Below are positions 1 to 9,961 of a DNA stretch of 64,000 nucleotides, one piece after another. The notes beneath the pieces are model-generated. The model was not told the DNA's origin. It saw nothing but the letters and a program-made list of their open reading frames with translations, and made no database searches. The stretch spans positions 1-64,000 of the forward strand of contig PBLL01000030.1 in assembly GCA_002721755.1 (NCBI GenBank). The letters are read 5' to 3'. The position numbers and the translations under genes are program-made. How positions within the stretch are numbered: position 1 is the stretch's first letter; each line of letters starts with the position of its first letter. Source of the DNA: Actinomycetota bacterium (GTDB taxonomy: Bacteria; Actinomycetota; Acidimicrobiia; Acidimicrobiales; MedAcidi-G1).

Positions 1-1
1 G

Positions 2-2194
2 ACTGGTCCTCTTCTTGTAGTAGCAGGAGCTGGTTCGGGAAAAACACGAGTATTGACAAGTAGAATCGCGTACTTAATTAATGAAAAAGGTATTTCACCT
101 TTTGAAATTCTGGCTATTACTTTCACAAATAAAGCTGCAGAAGAAATGAGACATAGAGTAGTGGAGCTCGTTGGGACTGTAGCTCACAAGATGTGGGTGT
201 CAACTTTCCATTCTGCATGCGTCCGAATTTTACGACAATCAGCTGATGAAATCGGATTTTCGTCGAATTTCACAATCTACGATCAAGGAGATGCTGCCCG
301 TTTAATGGGGCATGTAATTAAAGATCTTAATCTTGATTCAAAAAGATTTCCCCCCCGAGCTCTACTATCAAAAATCTCGGGCTTAAAAAATGAAGGAACT
401 AATCCTAATGATTTTTTAGACAGCACAGAGAACCCTTATGACCAGAAGGTCAGTGAAATTTTCGTTGAATATCAATTAAGACTTAAGAGAGCAAGTGCAA
501 TGGATTTTGATGACTTGTTACTCAACACGGTGACTCTTTTTAGAAAAAATGAGTCAATCTTGGCACAGTGGCAAAATCGTTTTAAACACGTACTTGTAGA
601 TGAGTATCAAGATACAAATTTGATTCAGAATGAACTTGTTTCTCTTTTGGCAGCTGAGCATCGAAATATTTGTGTAGTAGGTGATAGCGATCAATCGATA
701 TACCAGTTCAGAGGAGCAGATGTAAGAAATATTCTTAATTTTGAAAAAGCTTTTCCTGATGCCACAGTCATCGTTTTAGATCAGAACTATAGATCAACTC
801 AAACAATACTTGATGCAGCAAATGAAGTTATAAGCAGAAATTCTGGTCGTCAACCAAAAGAACTGTGGACAGAAGAAGGTGATGGTGAATCGATTGTTTT
901 ATATCAAGCTAGCAACGAGGATGATGAGGCTAACTGGGTAGCGGAAAAGATTATTTCTTATAAAAGAACGGGATATGCAGGACTATCAGATGTAGCGATT
1001 TTTTATCGGACAAATGCTCAAAGTCGAGCTGTTGAAGAGCAACTAAACCGCCTTGGACTTCCGTATCGCGTAGTTGGAGGCACACGATTTTACGACCGGC
1101 GTGAAGTCCGAGACGCCCTTGCTTATTTACGCTTAGCAGTAAACCCTCTAGATGAAGTTGCACTTAGACGCGTGGTTAATGTGCCTAAACGTGGAGTCGG
1201 TAATACTTCCTTAGCAAAAATAGAGGCTTGGGCAGATAAAAACCAAATTGATTTATTTCTCGCACTTTTCGATGCTTCTAAAGCTGGAGTATCAGGTAAA
1301 GCACTGAAAGGAATTGAATCTTTTTTAAATTTACTTGAAGAATCACAATCCCGTTTAGATCTTGGACCAGCAGACATCATTGAATTTTCTTTAGAAAAGT
1401 CAGGGTATATAAGTGAACTAGAAGAGGAAAGAACAATCGAAGCTGAAGGTCGTTTAGAAAATTTGTCTGAATTGGTCGGTGCTGCCTCTGACTTTTCGGA
1501 CATCTCTGAATTCTTAGAACGAGTTGGATTGGTGGCAGACACTGATGATCTACCAAATGAGATATCTGATTTGGAAAATGGTGAAGTCTTATTGATGACA
1601 CTTCATGCTGCTAAAGGACTGGAATTTCCAGTTGTTTTCTTACTGGGAATGGAAGAAGGAATTTTCCCTCATGTTCGGGCTTTAGGAGATCCAGATCAAA
1701 TGGAGGAAGAGCGAAGATTAGCTTATGTAGGAATCACAAGAGCTAGGCGGGCCCTTCATCTATGCAACGCTTGGAGTCGGATGTTGCATGGTCAGACTCA
1801 ATATAATCCGCCAAGTCGATTTTTGGATGATATTCCTGAGGCATTAATTAAGCAGGAAGGTTCTCAAAAGATTAGTAAAACTTCAAGAAGTTTCGATGCG
1901 AATACTTCCGATATGGATGATTGGGGCTTTCTTTCCGCTGATCAGTCTTCTTCGGAAGAACCTGCAGGAAAAATTTTCGGCAAGGGAACAAACACGTCCG
2001 AGAAAGAATCAAATTTACCAGGAGCTCATTTGTTAGCCCTATCACCAGGTGATGACGTGAAACATAAAGCTTGGGGTGCAGGTGTAGTCGTGAGTGTTAG
2101 TGGTACAGGCGACAGAGCTGAAGCTGTAATTTCCTTCTCTTCAGTAGGAGAAAAACGCCTTTTATTGGCATGGGCTCCTTTAGAAAAGGCTTAG
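2..2194 (+). CDS. pcrA: UvrD/PcrA-type ATP-dependent DNA helicase, 5' truncated by window edge
   Basis: Frame 2 is open from base 2 (TGPLLVVAGAGSGKTRVLTSRIAYL = Walker A), continuing into the listed ORF; DEYQDTN, GDSDQSIYQFRGA, TLHAAKGLEFPVVF and EERRLAYVGITRA motifs. Confidence 0.95.
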   Translation, partial: TGPLLVVAGAGSGKTRVLTSRIAYLINEKGISPFEILAITFTNKAAEEMRHRVVELVGTVAHKMWVSTFHSACVRILRQSADEIGFSSNFTIYDQGDAARLMGHVIKDLNLDSKRFPPRALLSKISGLKNEGTNPNDFLDSTENPYDQKVSEIFVEYQLRLKRASAMDFDDLLLNTVTLFRKNESILAQWQNRFKHVLVDEYQDTNLIQNELVSLLAAEHRNICVVGDSDQSIYQFRGADVRNILNFEKAFPDATVIVLDQNYRSTQTILDAANEVISRNSGRQPKELWTEEGDGESIVLYQASNEDDEANWVAEKIISYKRTGYAGLSDVAIFYRTNAQSRAVEEQLNRLGLPYRVVGGTRFYDRREVRDALAYLRLAVNPLDEVALRRVVNVPKRGVGNTSLAKIEAWADKNQIDLFLALFDASKAGVSGKALKGIESFLNLLEESQSRLDLGPADIIEFSLEKSGYISELEEERTIEAEGRLENLSELVGAASDFSDISEFLERVGLVADTDDLPNEISDLENGEVLLMTLHAAKGLEFPVVFLLGMEEGIFPHVRALGDPDQMEEERRLAYVGITRARRALHLCNAWSRMLHGQTQYNPPSRFLDDIPEALIKQEGSQKISKTSRSFDANTSDMDDWGFLSADQSSSEEPAGKIFGKGTNTSEKESNLPGAHLLALSPGDDVKHKAWGAGVVVSVSGTGDRAEAVISFSSVGEKRLLLAWAPLEKA

Positions 2195-2244
2195 AGGCAG
2201 TTTTTTGTCTAATGTCGAAATGCCGATACTAATATTGCATTTGC

Positions 2245-2317
2245 GCCCGTGTAGCTCAGTTGGCAGAGCGGTTCATTCGTAATGAACAGGTCCGGGGTTC
2301 AATTCCCCGCGCGGGCT
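2245..2317 (+). tRNA. tRNA-Thr (anticodon CGT)
   Basis: 7-bp acceptor stem GCCCGTG/CGCGGGC, D-arm GCTCAGTTGGCAGAGC, anticodon arm GTTCA-TTCGTAA-TGAAC, T-arm GGGGTTCAATTCCCC; CCA not encoded. Confidence 0.93.
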
Positions 2318-2361
2318 CCGAAAAGTGTCATCTTTATCGTTAATCGACGTAAGATCTTTTT

Positions 2362-2496
2362 ATGAATATTTTTGGTGGAGTAATTTGGCACTATTGGCTT
2401 GCAGTTCCATTAGTAGTTGTCGGAGTAGTTTCCTTGATCGCTGCTTTGATTGGCTATTTGGGAAAAGTCTCCTCCACGCGTTACCCCAAACGATAG
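2362..2496 (+). CDS. Small (44 aa) single-pass membrane protein, below ORF-track cutoff
   Basis: ATG...TAG: MNIFGGVIWHYWLAVPLVVVGVVSLIAALIGYLGKVSSTRYPKR; one hydrophobic helix and basic tail; sits between tRNA-Thr and the DUF2342 gene. Confidence 0.65.
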   Translation: MNIFGGVIWHYWLAVPLVVVGVVSLIAALIGYLGKVSSTRYPKR

Positions 2497-2544
2497 CTTT
2501 TAAGGAACTCTGTGGAGCGTAGTGAAATTGGCTCTATAGAAACT

Positions 2545-3597
2545 ATGAGAGTTGATTGGGGATTTGTTGAAAAGTTTGCAAACCGAATAGCCAATAGAGC
2601 ACCCTTTAACGACGTTAGTTATCTAAAAGGTTTAACTGAGTCTTTCAACGGCTTCACTTCCCATGCAGAAGAGTTAGTAGAAATCTCAACAGGACTAAAA
2701 TCTTCTTCAGGTAAAGCAAAAGCGAAAGTTGTCGATAGAAGTGGTTGGATTCGAGCCAACGTAGCTTCCCTAAAACGTTTATTAAAACCAATTTTGGCAG
2801 AAGAACCCGAGAGCAAAAAATTTTCAATTCCTTCACGTATAGCTTCTATGGAAATAGGTGGAGTCCTGGGTTGGATGTCGACACGAGTTTTAGGACAATA
2901 CGATTTATTGGTTTTAGACAGTGAAAATTACAATGAACAAGATTTGGTTTATTACGTAGGACCAAATATTAGAGCAATAGAGCGTCGTTACGCTTTTGAC
3001 CCGGATGGTTTTCGCTTATGGTTAGCGATTCATGAATTGACCCATCGAGCACAATTTACCGGTGTCCCATGGATGAGAGAACACTACTTGTCGCTGGTAA
3101 ATGACCTTTTGAAAGAAGCCCAAAAAGGTTCTACAGCAAAAATAAAAAAAGATAGTTTCAAGAATCAAAATTCGGAAGATTCACATTCCGTTGATTCGTC
3201 TGCATTCAAAATTTCGAATTTATTTGCATCCGTCGAAAAGAATAATTCAATTAATGAGATATCAGCTCTGATGACCCTTCTTGAAGGCCATGGAGATGTA
3301 ATTATGAGTCGTGCGGGAAAAGGATATGTAAAGAATCAAGAAAGATTCGAAAAAGTAGTTAGCCAGAGGAGGAAATCTGGTACAGGCGTTACAAAGATTT
3401 TTCAAAAAGTCATCGGGATAGAAGCAAAATTGGCACAATACGAACAAGGAGAAGATTTCATTTTCTCTGTCGAAGAAACTGAAGGTATTGAATTTTTGAA
3501 TATGGTTTGGGAAAACCCCGAAAATTTACCCAGATTAGAAGAGATCAAGGATCCAAGTCTTTGGGTATCGAGAATTAAGCAGTTGAAAAATGAGTAG
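2545..3597 (+). CDS. Zinc-dependent metalloprotease, DUF2342 / 'coenzyme F420 biosynthesis associated' family
   Basis: HEXXH in LWLAIHELTHRAQFTGVPWMREHY; start placed at internal ATG (MRVDWGFVEKFANR). Confidence 0.85.
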   Translation: MRVDWGFVEKFANRIANRAPFNDVSYLKGLTESFNGFTSHAEELVEISTGLKSSSGKAKAKVVDRSGWIRANVASLKRLLKPILAEEPESKKFSIPSRIASMEIGGVLGWMSTRVLGQYDLLVLDSENYNEQDLVYYVGPNIRAIERRYAFDPDGFRLWLAIHELTHRAQFTGVPWMREHYLSLVNDLLKEAQKGSTAKIKKDSFKNQNSEDSHSVDSSAFKISNLFASVEKNNSINEISALMTLLEGHGDVIMSRAGKGYVKNQERFEKVVSQRRKSGTGVTKIFQKVIGIEAKLAQYEQGEDFIFSVEETEGIEFLNMVWENPENLPRLEEIKDPSLWVSRIKQLKNE

Positions 3598-4486
3598 TAA
3601 TTTACTGTCTGAACTTCAAGATCGGTGTATTTTCCCACCACCTGAAACCGAAGTTGATTGTGCTGTTTCCGGTGGTGCAGATTCATTGGCTTTACTAATG
3701 TTGGCCGTGAATGCGGGTCTAAAAGTAACTGTATGGCATGTGGATCATGGTCTTAGACCTAACTCCAGTCATGAAGGGGAAATGGTTTCTAAAGTGGCTA
3801 GTAGTTTGGGGGTCAAATCTCATTGTCTCAAAGCTCTTGTAGAAGACGGTCCTAATCTTGAGGCCAGAGCCCGTGATGTGCGAAGAGATGTTTTACCTTC
3901 TCAAGTTCTTACAGGTCATACAGCAGATGACCAAGCAGAAACCGTGCTTTTGAATCTCCTTAGAGGTTCGGGCGTGCAAGGGGCTTCTGGTATTGGCGAG
4001 CCTCATAGGAGACCATTATTGAATTTGCGTCGCACTGAAACCAAGGAGCTTTGCGATTCAGAGAATTTGGAGCCTGTAAATGATCCAATGAATCTAGATC
4101 CTAGGTTTACCCGCAACAGGATCCGTAACGAGGTTATTCCATTACTTGCTGAGGTTGCCGGTCGTGATCCAGTCCCATTGTTAGCCAGGCATGCAAATTT
4201 GGCTCGTGAGGCAATGGGTCTTTTAGGTAACTTAGTTGAAGACTTAGACATAACCGATGTTCGATCAGTGAAAAAAGTTCCTGATCCACTAATCAGATTA
4301 GCTGTTCAAGATTGGCTAACAGGTAATCTGGGTTTCCCAGCAGATTCCTCATCAGTTGACAGAGTATTTCAAATTGTCCGAGGAGAGATAAAGGGAACAG
4401 AAATTCCTGGCGGCTTTAGAGTGGATAGGTCGGAAGGAAAAGTTAGATTTTCAGTGAACACAAAAATTTCTCAAGATTCAAAGTAG
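3590..4486 (+). CDS. tilS: tRNA(Ile)-lysidine synthase
   Basis: PP-loop AVSGGADSLALLML, VWHVDHGLRPNSSHEGE, GHTADDQAETVLLNLLRGSG. Confidence 0.93.
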   Translation: MSSNLLSELQDRCIFPPPETEVDCAVSGGADSLALLMLAVNAGLKVTVWHVDHGLRPNSSHEGEMVSKVASSLGVKSHCLKALVEDGPNLEARARDVRRDVLPSQVLTGHTADDQAETVLLNLLRGSGVQGASGIGEPHRRPLLNLRRTETKELCDSENLEPVNDPMNLDPRFTRNRIRNEVIPLLAEVAGRDPVPLLARHANLAREAMGLLGNLVEDLDITDVRSVKKVPDPLIRLAVQDWLTGNLGFPADSSSVDRVFQIVRGEIKGTEIPGGFRVDRSEGKVRFSVNTKISQDSK

Positions 4487-4522
4487 TTTTTTATCAAATA
4501 ACTCTAAAGAAAGGTCCTATAT

Positions 4523-5074
4523 ATGAGTGAAGAGAGTAAAGATAATATTCCAACTCCTCAGCATGTTCTTTTAACAGCAGATCAAGTTGCGGTGAAGGTT
4601 GCTGAATTGGGGAAACAAATTACTCAAGATTATTCAGAAGAAGCACCTCTCTTAGTAGGAGTTTTGAAAGGGGCTTTTGTTTTCATGAGTGACTTATCAC
4701 GAGCCATTGATCTTCCGATCGAGTTTGATTTTATGGCTGTTTCTTCATACGGTCATTCGACTACTTCCTCTGGTGTAGTGAGAATAGTGAAAGACTTAGA
4801 TCTTGATCTAGCAGATAGACATGTTCTTTTAGTAGAAGACATTGTTGACAGCGGATTAACCCTTAATTTTTTACGAAAGAACCTTCTTGCTAGAAATCCA
4901 GCCAGTTTGGAGATTTGCGCACTTCTTGTGCGGGAAGATTTCCAATTTGAAGAAGATACGATTCGATACACAGGTTTTCAAGTTCCAGCAGACTGGTTAG
5001 TTGGTTATGGATTAGATGTGGCTGAGCGTTATAGGAATCTGCCAGATATCTGGGTAGTTAATTCTGATAGTTAA
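4523..5074 (+). CDS. hpt: Hypoxanthine phosphoribosyltransferase
   Basis: PRPP loop HVLLVEDIVDSGLTLNFL; LVGVLKGAFVFMSDL; LVGYGLDVAERYRNLPDI. Confidence 0.93.
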   Translation: MSEESKDNIPTPQHVLLTADQVAVKVAELGKQITQDYSEEAPLLVGVLKGAFVFMSDLSRAIDLPIEFDFMAVSSYGHSTTSSGVVRIVKDLDLDLADRHVLLVEDIVDSGLTLNFLRKNLLARNPASLEICALLVREDFQFEEDTIRYTGFQVPADWLVGYGLDVAERYRNLPDIWVVNSDS

Positions 5075-5091
5075 AATGTTTAGGAGTGTTG

Positions 5092-5601
5092 ATGAGAGGT
5101 AAGTGGGCTCAGGGTATAGAGCCAAGGAAATTTTTTTGGGTTATTAAAGATTCGCTTGCAATTTGTGAAAGACCTGGTGGATTTGGCGAAAGTCACAGAA
5201 GTGTCAGGCGCCAAGAAGAAGTTATTTGGATCCGGCAAAGCAACTTCGATGTAGTGGTATCACTCCTTGCAAATGACGACAATATAAAAGCTTATGAAAG
5301 TCAAGGAGTCCGTTGGGTCCAGATGCCATTTGGAGGGGCTGAGGAAGGCATTGAAAGATTAACGGCTTTGTTCACTAGGTTAAGTTCTTTATTAGAAGAC
5401 AATCCAAGAGTTTTGTTACACCGAGAGGAGTTAGGGGATCAAATTTGTGGTCTCATTGCTGCCTACCTTTTATGGCGTGAGTTGGTACCGAGTGGACCAC
5501 GAGCGATCGAAGTTGTAGAGCAACTTCTTGAAAGACAAATTGGAAGTGATGGACGTGAAATTGTTGAACTCATAGAGAATGAAAGCAAGAGTAATAAATA
5601 G
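5092..5601 (+). CDS. Uncharacterised protein resembling a dual-specificity phosphatase fold but lacking the catalytic Cys
   Basis: P-loop-like segment VLLHREELGDQICGLIAAYLLW after a VVSLL...VRWVQMPF segment; position normally HCxxGxxR reads HREELGDQ. Confidence 0.5.
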   Translation: MRGKWAQGIEPRKFFWVIKDSLAICERPGGFGESHRSVRRQEEVIWIRQSNFDVVVSLLANDDNIKAYESQGVRWVQMPFGGAEEGIERLTALFTRLSSLLEDNPRVLLHREELGDQICGLIAAYLLWRELVPSGPRAIEVVEQLLERQIGSDGREIVELIENESKSNK

Positions 5602-5606
5602 TTTCC

Positions 5607-6464
5607 ATGGAAATAGTTACATCCATTACAGATTTCCAAAATTTCTTAAATCAAAAGAGAACCTCAGGCGAGAAAATTGGTTTTATACCAACCATGGGAG
5701 CTCTTCATGATGGTCACACTTCTTTGATTGACGCTTCGGTTAAACAACAAAAAACTACTGCAGTATCAATTTTTGTAAATCCACTCCAATTTTCTCCTGA
5801 CGAAGATTTTGAAACGTATCCGAACAATCTTGAAGAAGATGTGGATATTTGCAGAAAGCATGCAGTTGATATTCTATTTTTTCCAACGCAGGAAGAAATT
5901 TTTCCTGAAGGTCTTCCAGAACCTGAAGAAATTGGGGGGATTGGAAAAATTTTTGAAGGTAAAAGTAGACCTTTTCATTTTCAGGGAGTTGCTACTGTTG
6001 TTTCTCGGTTATTTGAAATTGTCGGTGAAACTTGTGCCTATTTTGGGGAGAAAGATTTTCAACAGGTCGTGGTTGTTAATGACCTTGTCAAAAGGCATCG
6101 TTTTCCAGTAAAAGTAATTCAATGTCCAACTATTCGCGATGATGATGGACTGGCTCTTTCAAGTCGAAATGTTTATTTGTCAAAAGATCAACGCTCAGAT
6201 GCTTCAGTGCTTTATCGGGCTTTACTTGAGGGAGCAAATCTCATCAGTAATGGAGAAAAAGACTCCGAAAATATAACAAAATTTATAAGTGGCTTAGTTA
6301 AAGATGAATCAGAAGGAGATTTGGATTACGTAGGAATAGTTGATTTTGAAACTTTTACTCCGCTTGATTGTTTGAATACTTCTGGGAAACAGGTGCAAAT
6401 ATTAATCGCATGCCAGTTCGGAAATGCCCGTTTAATTGACAATATTGGTGTAGTTATACCTTGA
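5607..6464 (+). CDS. panC: Pantothenate synthetase
   Basis: GFIPTMGALHDGHTSLI, SIFVNPLQFSPDEDFETYP, YFGEKDFQQVVVV, LSSRNVYLS. Confidence 0.95.
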   Translation: MEIVTSITDFQNFLNQKRTSGEKIGFIPTMGALHDGHTSLIDASVKQQKTTAVSIFVNPLQFSPDEDFETYPNNLEEDVDICRKHAVDILFFPTQEEIFPEGLPEPEEIGGIGKIFEGKSRPFHFQGVATVVSRLFEIVGETCAYFGEKDFQQVVVVNDLVKRHRFPVKVIQCPTIRDDDGLALSSRNVYLSKDQRSDASVLYRALLEGANLISNGEKDSENITKFISGLVKDESEGDLDYVGIVDFETFTPLDCLNTSGKQVQILIACQFGNARLIDNIGVVIP

Positions 6465-6631
6465 AATTTAAAAGATGCTGTGAGAACCATTTTGCGCACT
6501 ACCCTTAAGTTATCTAGTTCTTTCACTCCACTTGGGATTAAAGTTTTCTGAAGCATGTCAGTTAATTTGTTTGCCTTAACTTTGTGTAGGACTAAATTTC
6601 AAATTAGGGAATCAGATTATGAGAGGAAAAG

Positions 6632-7426
6632 ATGCTCTTAGCCATTGATGTAGGAAATACACAGACGGTTATAGGGCTGTATGAGAGTTCCACGTCTGCA
6701 ACTCAAGCTGATTCAGGGCTTTTGGATTATTGGCGGATTGCTACCGATGATGATCGGACTTCTGATGAACATGCTGTCATTATTAGAGATTTAGTTAGAT
6801 CATCCGGGCATGATGATGAATATGAAGGAATTGCAATTTGTTCAGGAGTGCCACGTGTACTAGCAAGTCTACGAGAAATGGTTAGCAGATACATGGAGTT
6901 AGAACCAGTAGTTATTGAACCTGGTGTTCGAACCGGCATGCCAATTCTTTATGATAACCCTCGTGAAGTCGGAGCAGATCGTATCGCAAATGCGGTTGCA
7001 GCTTTTGATTTATATGGAGGCCCATCTGTAGTTGTAGATTTTGGAACTGGAAATAATTTTGACGTGATTTCCTCTGAGGGAGAATTTCTCGGCGGAGCTA
7101 TAGCTCCAGGAATTGAAATAAGCCTAGATGCACTTTTCGAAAGAGCTGCCGCCTTAAGAGCTATTGAATTGACTGAACCGCGAAGTGTTATTGGTAAAAG
7201 TACAGTTGAATCACTTCAGTCAGGCGCTGTTTATGGTTTTGCGTCGCAAGTAGATGGAATGGTTGAGAGGTTCAAAAACGAGTTAAATGATTGCACAGTC
7301 ATAGCTACGGGTGGTTTAGCGCATTTAATAGCACCAGTATCGAGATCGATAGATCATGTCGAACCATTTTTAACTTTGCACGGACTAAGACTCGTATACG
7401 ATCTGAATAGAGAGAATGATGGATAG
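6632..7426 (+). CDS. coaX: Type III pantothenate kinase
   Basis: MLLAIDVGNTQTVIGLY, GADRIANAVAA, VVVDFGTGNNFDVIS, GGAIAPGIEIS. Confidence 0.94.
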   Translation: MLLAIDVGNTQTVIGLYESSTSATQADSGLLDYWRIATDDDRTSDEHAVIIRDLVRSSGHDDEYEGIAICSGVPRVLASLREMVSRYMELEPVVIEPGVRTGMPILYDNPREVGADRIANAVAAFDLYGGPSVVVDFGTGNNFDVISSEGEFLGGAIAPGIEISLDALFERAAALRAIELTEPRSVIGKSTVESLQSGAVYGFASQVDGMVERFKNELNDCTVIATGGLAHLIAPVSRSIDHVEPFLTLHGLRLVYDLNRENDG

Positions 7427-8828
7427 AGAGACCCCTTTTCGTTTTGAGGTAACCAATTCGGCTTCTGAACTACTATCTGAACACTCTGATCTGTCTGAAG
7501 GGGAAAGCAGCGGAGTAACGGTTTCCGTAGCAGGAAGATTGATGTTGCGTCGTGACCAAGGGAAAATAGTATTTGGTGTTCTACAAGACTCAACCGCACG
7601 CATACAGTTATTTGCCTCGGAAAAAAATACTCCTGATTACGAATTTTTTTCTAATTTGCACCTGGGTGATTGGTTGGGAATAACTGGAGAGGTAATCAAA
7701 ACAAAAAGAGGTGAAATCTCTGTTCGTGTTGATTCATGGGTTCGTTTGGCTGAAGCAAAAAGATCTTTTCCTGACAAATGGCATGGCATTTCTGACACCG
7801 ATATTCGTTACAGACAACGATATGTGGATCTTTGGGTTACCGAAGAGTCCCGTGAGGCTTTTATAACTAGAAGCAAGATTGTGTCCTTAATCCGAAGCTG
7901 GCTTGAAGATCGCGGTTTCATAGAAGTGGAAACGCCTGTTTTTCACCCAATACCAGGAGGTGCTGCAGCCCGTCCTTTTGAGACTCACCATAATGCTCTT
8001 GATCTTGATTTATATTTACGAATTGCACCGGAGCTTTACCTAAAGAGACTGGTTGTAGGCGGATTCGAAAAAGTTTTCGAAATGGCACGTGTATTCAGAA
8101 ATGAAGGTATTTCTACTCGCCACAATCCAGAGTTTACAATGCTTGAACTTTATGAGGCTTATGCAGATTATGAAGACATTATGAGATTGGTCGAAGAAAT
8201 GGTTTCTGAACTTGCTCTGGAAGTGTGCGGTTCAACAAAAATTGAGTATGACGGTCGCGAATTAGATCTTTCAACGCCTTGGGAAAGATCAAGCATGTTG
8301 GAGCTTTTAAACCAAAAAATCGAAAAGGAGGTTAGTTTACAAACCCCTATCGAAGAGTTAAGAAAACTTTGTGAAGATCATTCAGTTCCTTTTGAGGATC
8401 ACTATGGACCCGGGAAACTAATCTTAGAGCTATATGAAAAAACAACTGAACCAGAATTATGGGGCCCTATTTATGTAACAGACTACCCACAAGAAGTTTC
8501 ACCTCTTTCAAGATCCCATAGAAGCATTCCAGGCATGGTTGAGAGGTTTGAAGCGATTGTCGCAGGTAGAGAATTGTGTAACGCTTTTTCTGAGGTGATT
8601 GACCCTGATGATCAGAGAATGCGCTTCAATGCTCAAGAGGAAAATCGTGATGCAGGAGACGAAGAGGCGATGGTAGTTGATGAAGACTATTTAAGAGCTT
8701 TGGAATATGGGCTGCCACCAACTGGTGGACTAGGCATAGGAATTGATCGTTTAATAATGCTTCTTACAGACACGCAGGCAATTCGCGATGTGATTCTTTT
8801 TCCTACACTAAGACCTGAACAGGATTGA
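7416..8828 (+). CDS. lysS: Lysyl-tRNA synthetase (class II)
   Basis: RYRQRYVDLWV, RSKIVSLIRSWLEDRGFIEVETPVF, FRNEGISTRHNPEFTMLELYEAYADY, GLGIGIDRLIMLLTD. Confidence 0.96.
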   Translation: MMDRETPFRFEVTNSASELLSEHSDLSEGESSGVTVSVAGRLMLRRDQGKIVFGVLQDSTARIQLFASEKNTPDYEFFSNLHLGDWLGITGEVIKTKRGEISVRVDSWVRLAEAKRSFPDKWHGISDTDIRYRQRYVDLWVTEESREAFITRSKIVSLIRSWLEDRGFIEVETPVFHPIPGGAAARPFETHHNALDLDLYLRIAPELYLKRLVVGGFEKVFEMARVFRNEGISTRHNPEFTMLELYEAYADYEDIMRLVEEMVSELALEVCGSTKIEYDGRELDLSTPWERSSMLELLNQKIEKEVSLQTPIEELRKLCEDHSVPFEDHYGPGKLILELYEKTTEPELWGPIYVTDYPQEVSPLSRSHRSIPGMVERFEAIVAGRELCNAFSEVIDPDDQRMRFNAQEENRDAGDEEAMVVDEDYLRALEYGLPPTGGLGIGIDRLIMLLTDTQAIRDVILFPTLRPEQD

Positions 8829-9839
8829 TTATTTCTTAAATCGGTTCACCTGATTTGCAAGAATACTGCAAGTAGATTTAAGAATTTCCGCTGTTGGATT
8901 ATTGGGAAGACTGATTAAGGATTGTTGAGCATTTTTCGTAAACTCCAGAGCTGTCTCTATTGTTGATTCAATTGCTTCGTCCGCCCTAATTAGTTCCAAA
9001 GCAATGTCCCTCTTATCATTATCAATCGGATTAGTTAGCAAGTCATTTAACGCTTCAGAATTCGGACCTTTAAGTGCTCGAATAACTGGCAGAGTGTAAA
9101 CACCTTCAAGTAAGTCGTTTCCTGAAGGTTTACCAAGTTCTTTTTCGCTTGCCATTACGTCTAATAAATCGTCAACAATTTGAAAGGCAACTCCGTAGAG
9201 ATTTCCAAACTGTGTAACTGCGTTGACTACTTCAGTTGGGTAACCAGAAACGATTGCCCCTACTTTTGCTGAAGCAGACAGAAGAGCACCAGTTTTTCCT
9301 GAAATTGAGGACATGTACGCTTCTTCACTTCTTGTGACGTCATATGCTGAGTTGACTTCACGAATTTGACCTTCACAGAGGGCAGCAATAGTAGAAGCAA
9401 GCAGCCCTGCTACTTCTGCCCCAAGTCCAGCAGCTATTTCAGATGCTCTCGCTAACAGATAGTCGCCGCCGAGAATAGCTTCACGATTTCCCCATTCTTC
9501 GTTAACACTTGTAACGTTCCGACGAGTTTTAGCTCCATCCATAACATCATCATGGTAAAGAGACCCTTGATGCACGAGCTCGACAGCCACTCCTCCTAAA
9601 ATCACTTCTTTACTAGGGGCGGTTGGTTGATCTTCGAGTATTTGCGAGGACGCGATAGCAAGACTTGGTCTTATCCTTTTACCTCCTGCGTCTATTAGAT
9701 GGCGTGAAAGTTCTGTGAGAAGGGGTTCTTCAGCCTTGACAGCTATTCTTAGTTCGTCTTCCACCCTTTCCAAAGCACTTTTAATGCCCGGTAAACTGAG
9801 AAGTGTGTACTGGTCCTCCACGTGCTGAGGATACGACAT
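8829..9839 (-). CDS. Polyprenyl diphosphate synthase
   Basis: LVHQGSLYHDDVMDGAKTRR (first Asp-rich motif), GGKRIRP, FQIVDDLLDVMAS. Confidence 0.92.
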   Translation of the reverse strand: MSYPQHVEDQYTLLSLPGIKSALERVEDELRIAVKAEEPLLTELSRHLIDAGGKRIRPSLAIASSQILEDQPTAPSKEVILGGVAVELVHQGSLYHDDVMDGAKTRRNVTSVNEEWGNREAILGGDYLLARASEIAAGLGAEVAGLLASTIAALCEGQIREVNSAYDVTRSEEAYMSSISGKTGALLSASAKVGAIVSGYPTEVVNAVTQFGNLYGVAFQIVDDLLDVMASEKELGKPSGNDLLEGVYTLPVIRALKGPNSEALNDLLTNPIDNDKRDIALELIRADEAIESTIETALEFTKNAQQSLISLPNNPTAEILKSTCSILANQVNRFKK

Positions 9840-9961
9840 TTTTGCCCTATCTCGAAACTGTTATACAAAGGTTATTCAAAATAGCTGTTTTACTTAATAG
9901 TGGTACATTACAAAGTAGATACAATTGATTATCAGTTACTTTAAATTCGGGAGAAAACCAG

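Noticed and set aside
1123-1542. 139-aa minus-strand ORF inside pcrA
   Set aside because: Antisense shadow ORF with low-complexity Ser-rich translation
2325-2522. 65-aa ORF MSSLSLIDVRSFYEYFWW
   Set aside because: Out of frame with the more protein-like 44-aa TM ORF at 2362-2496
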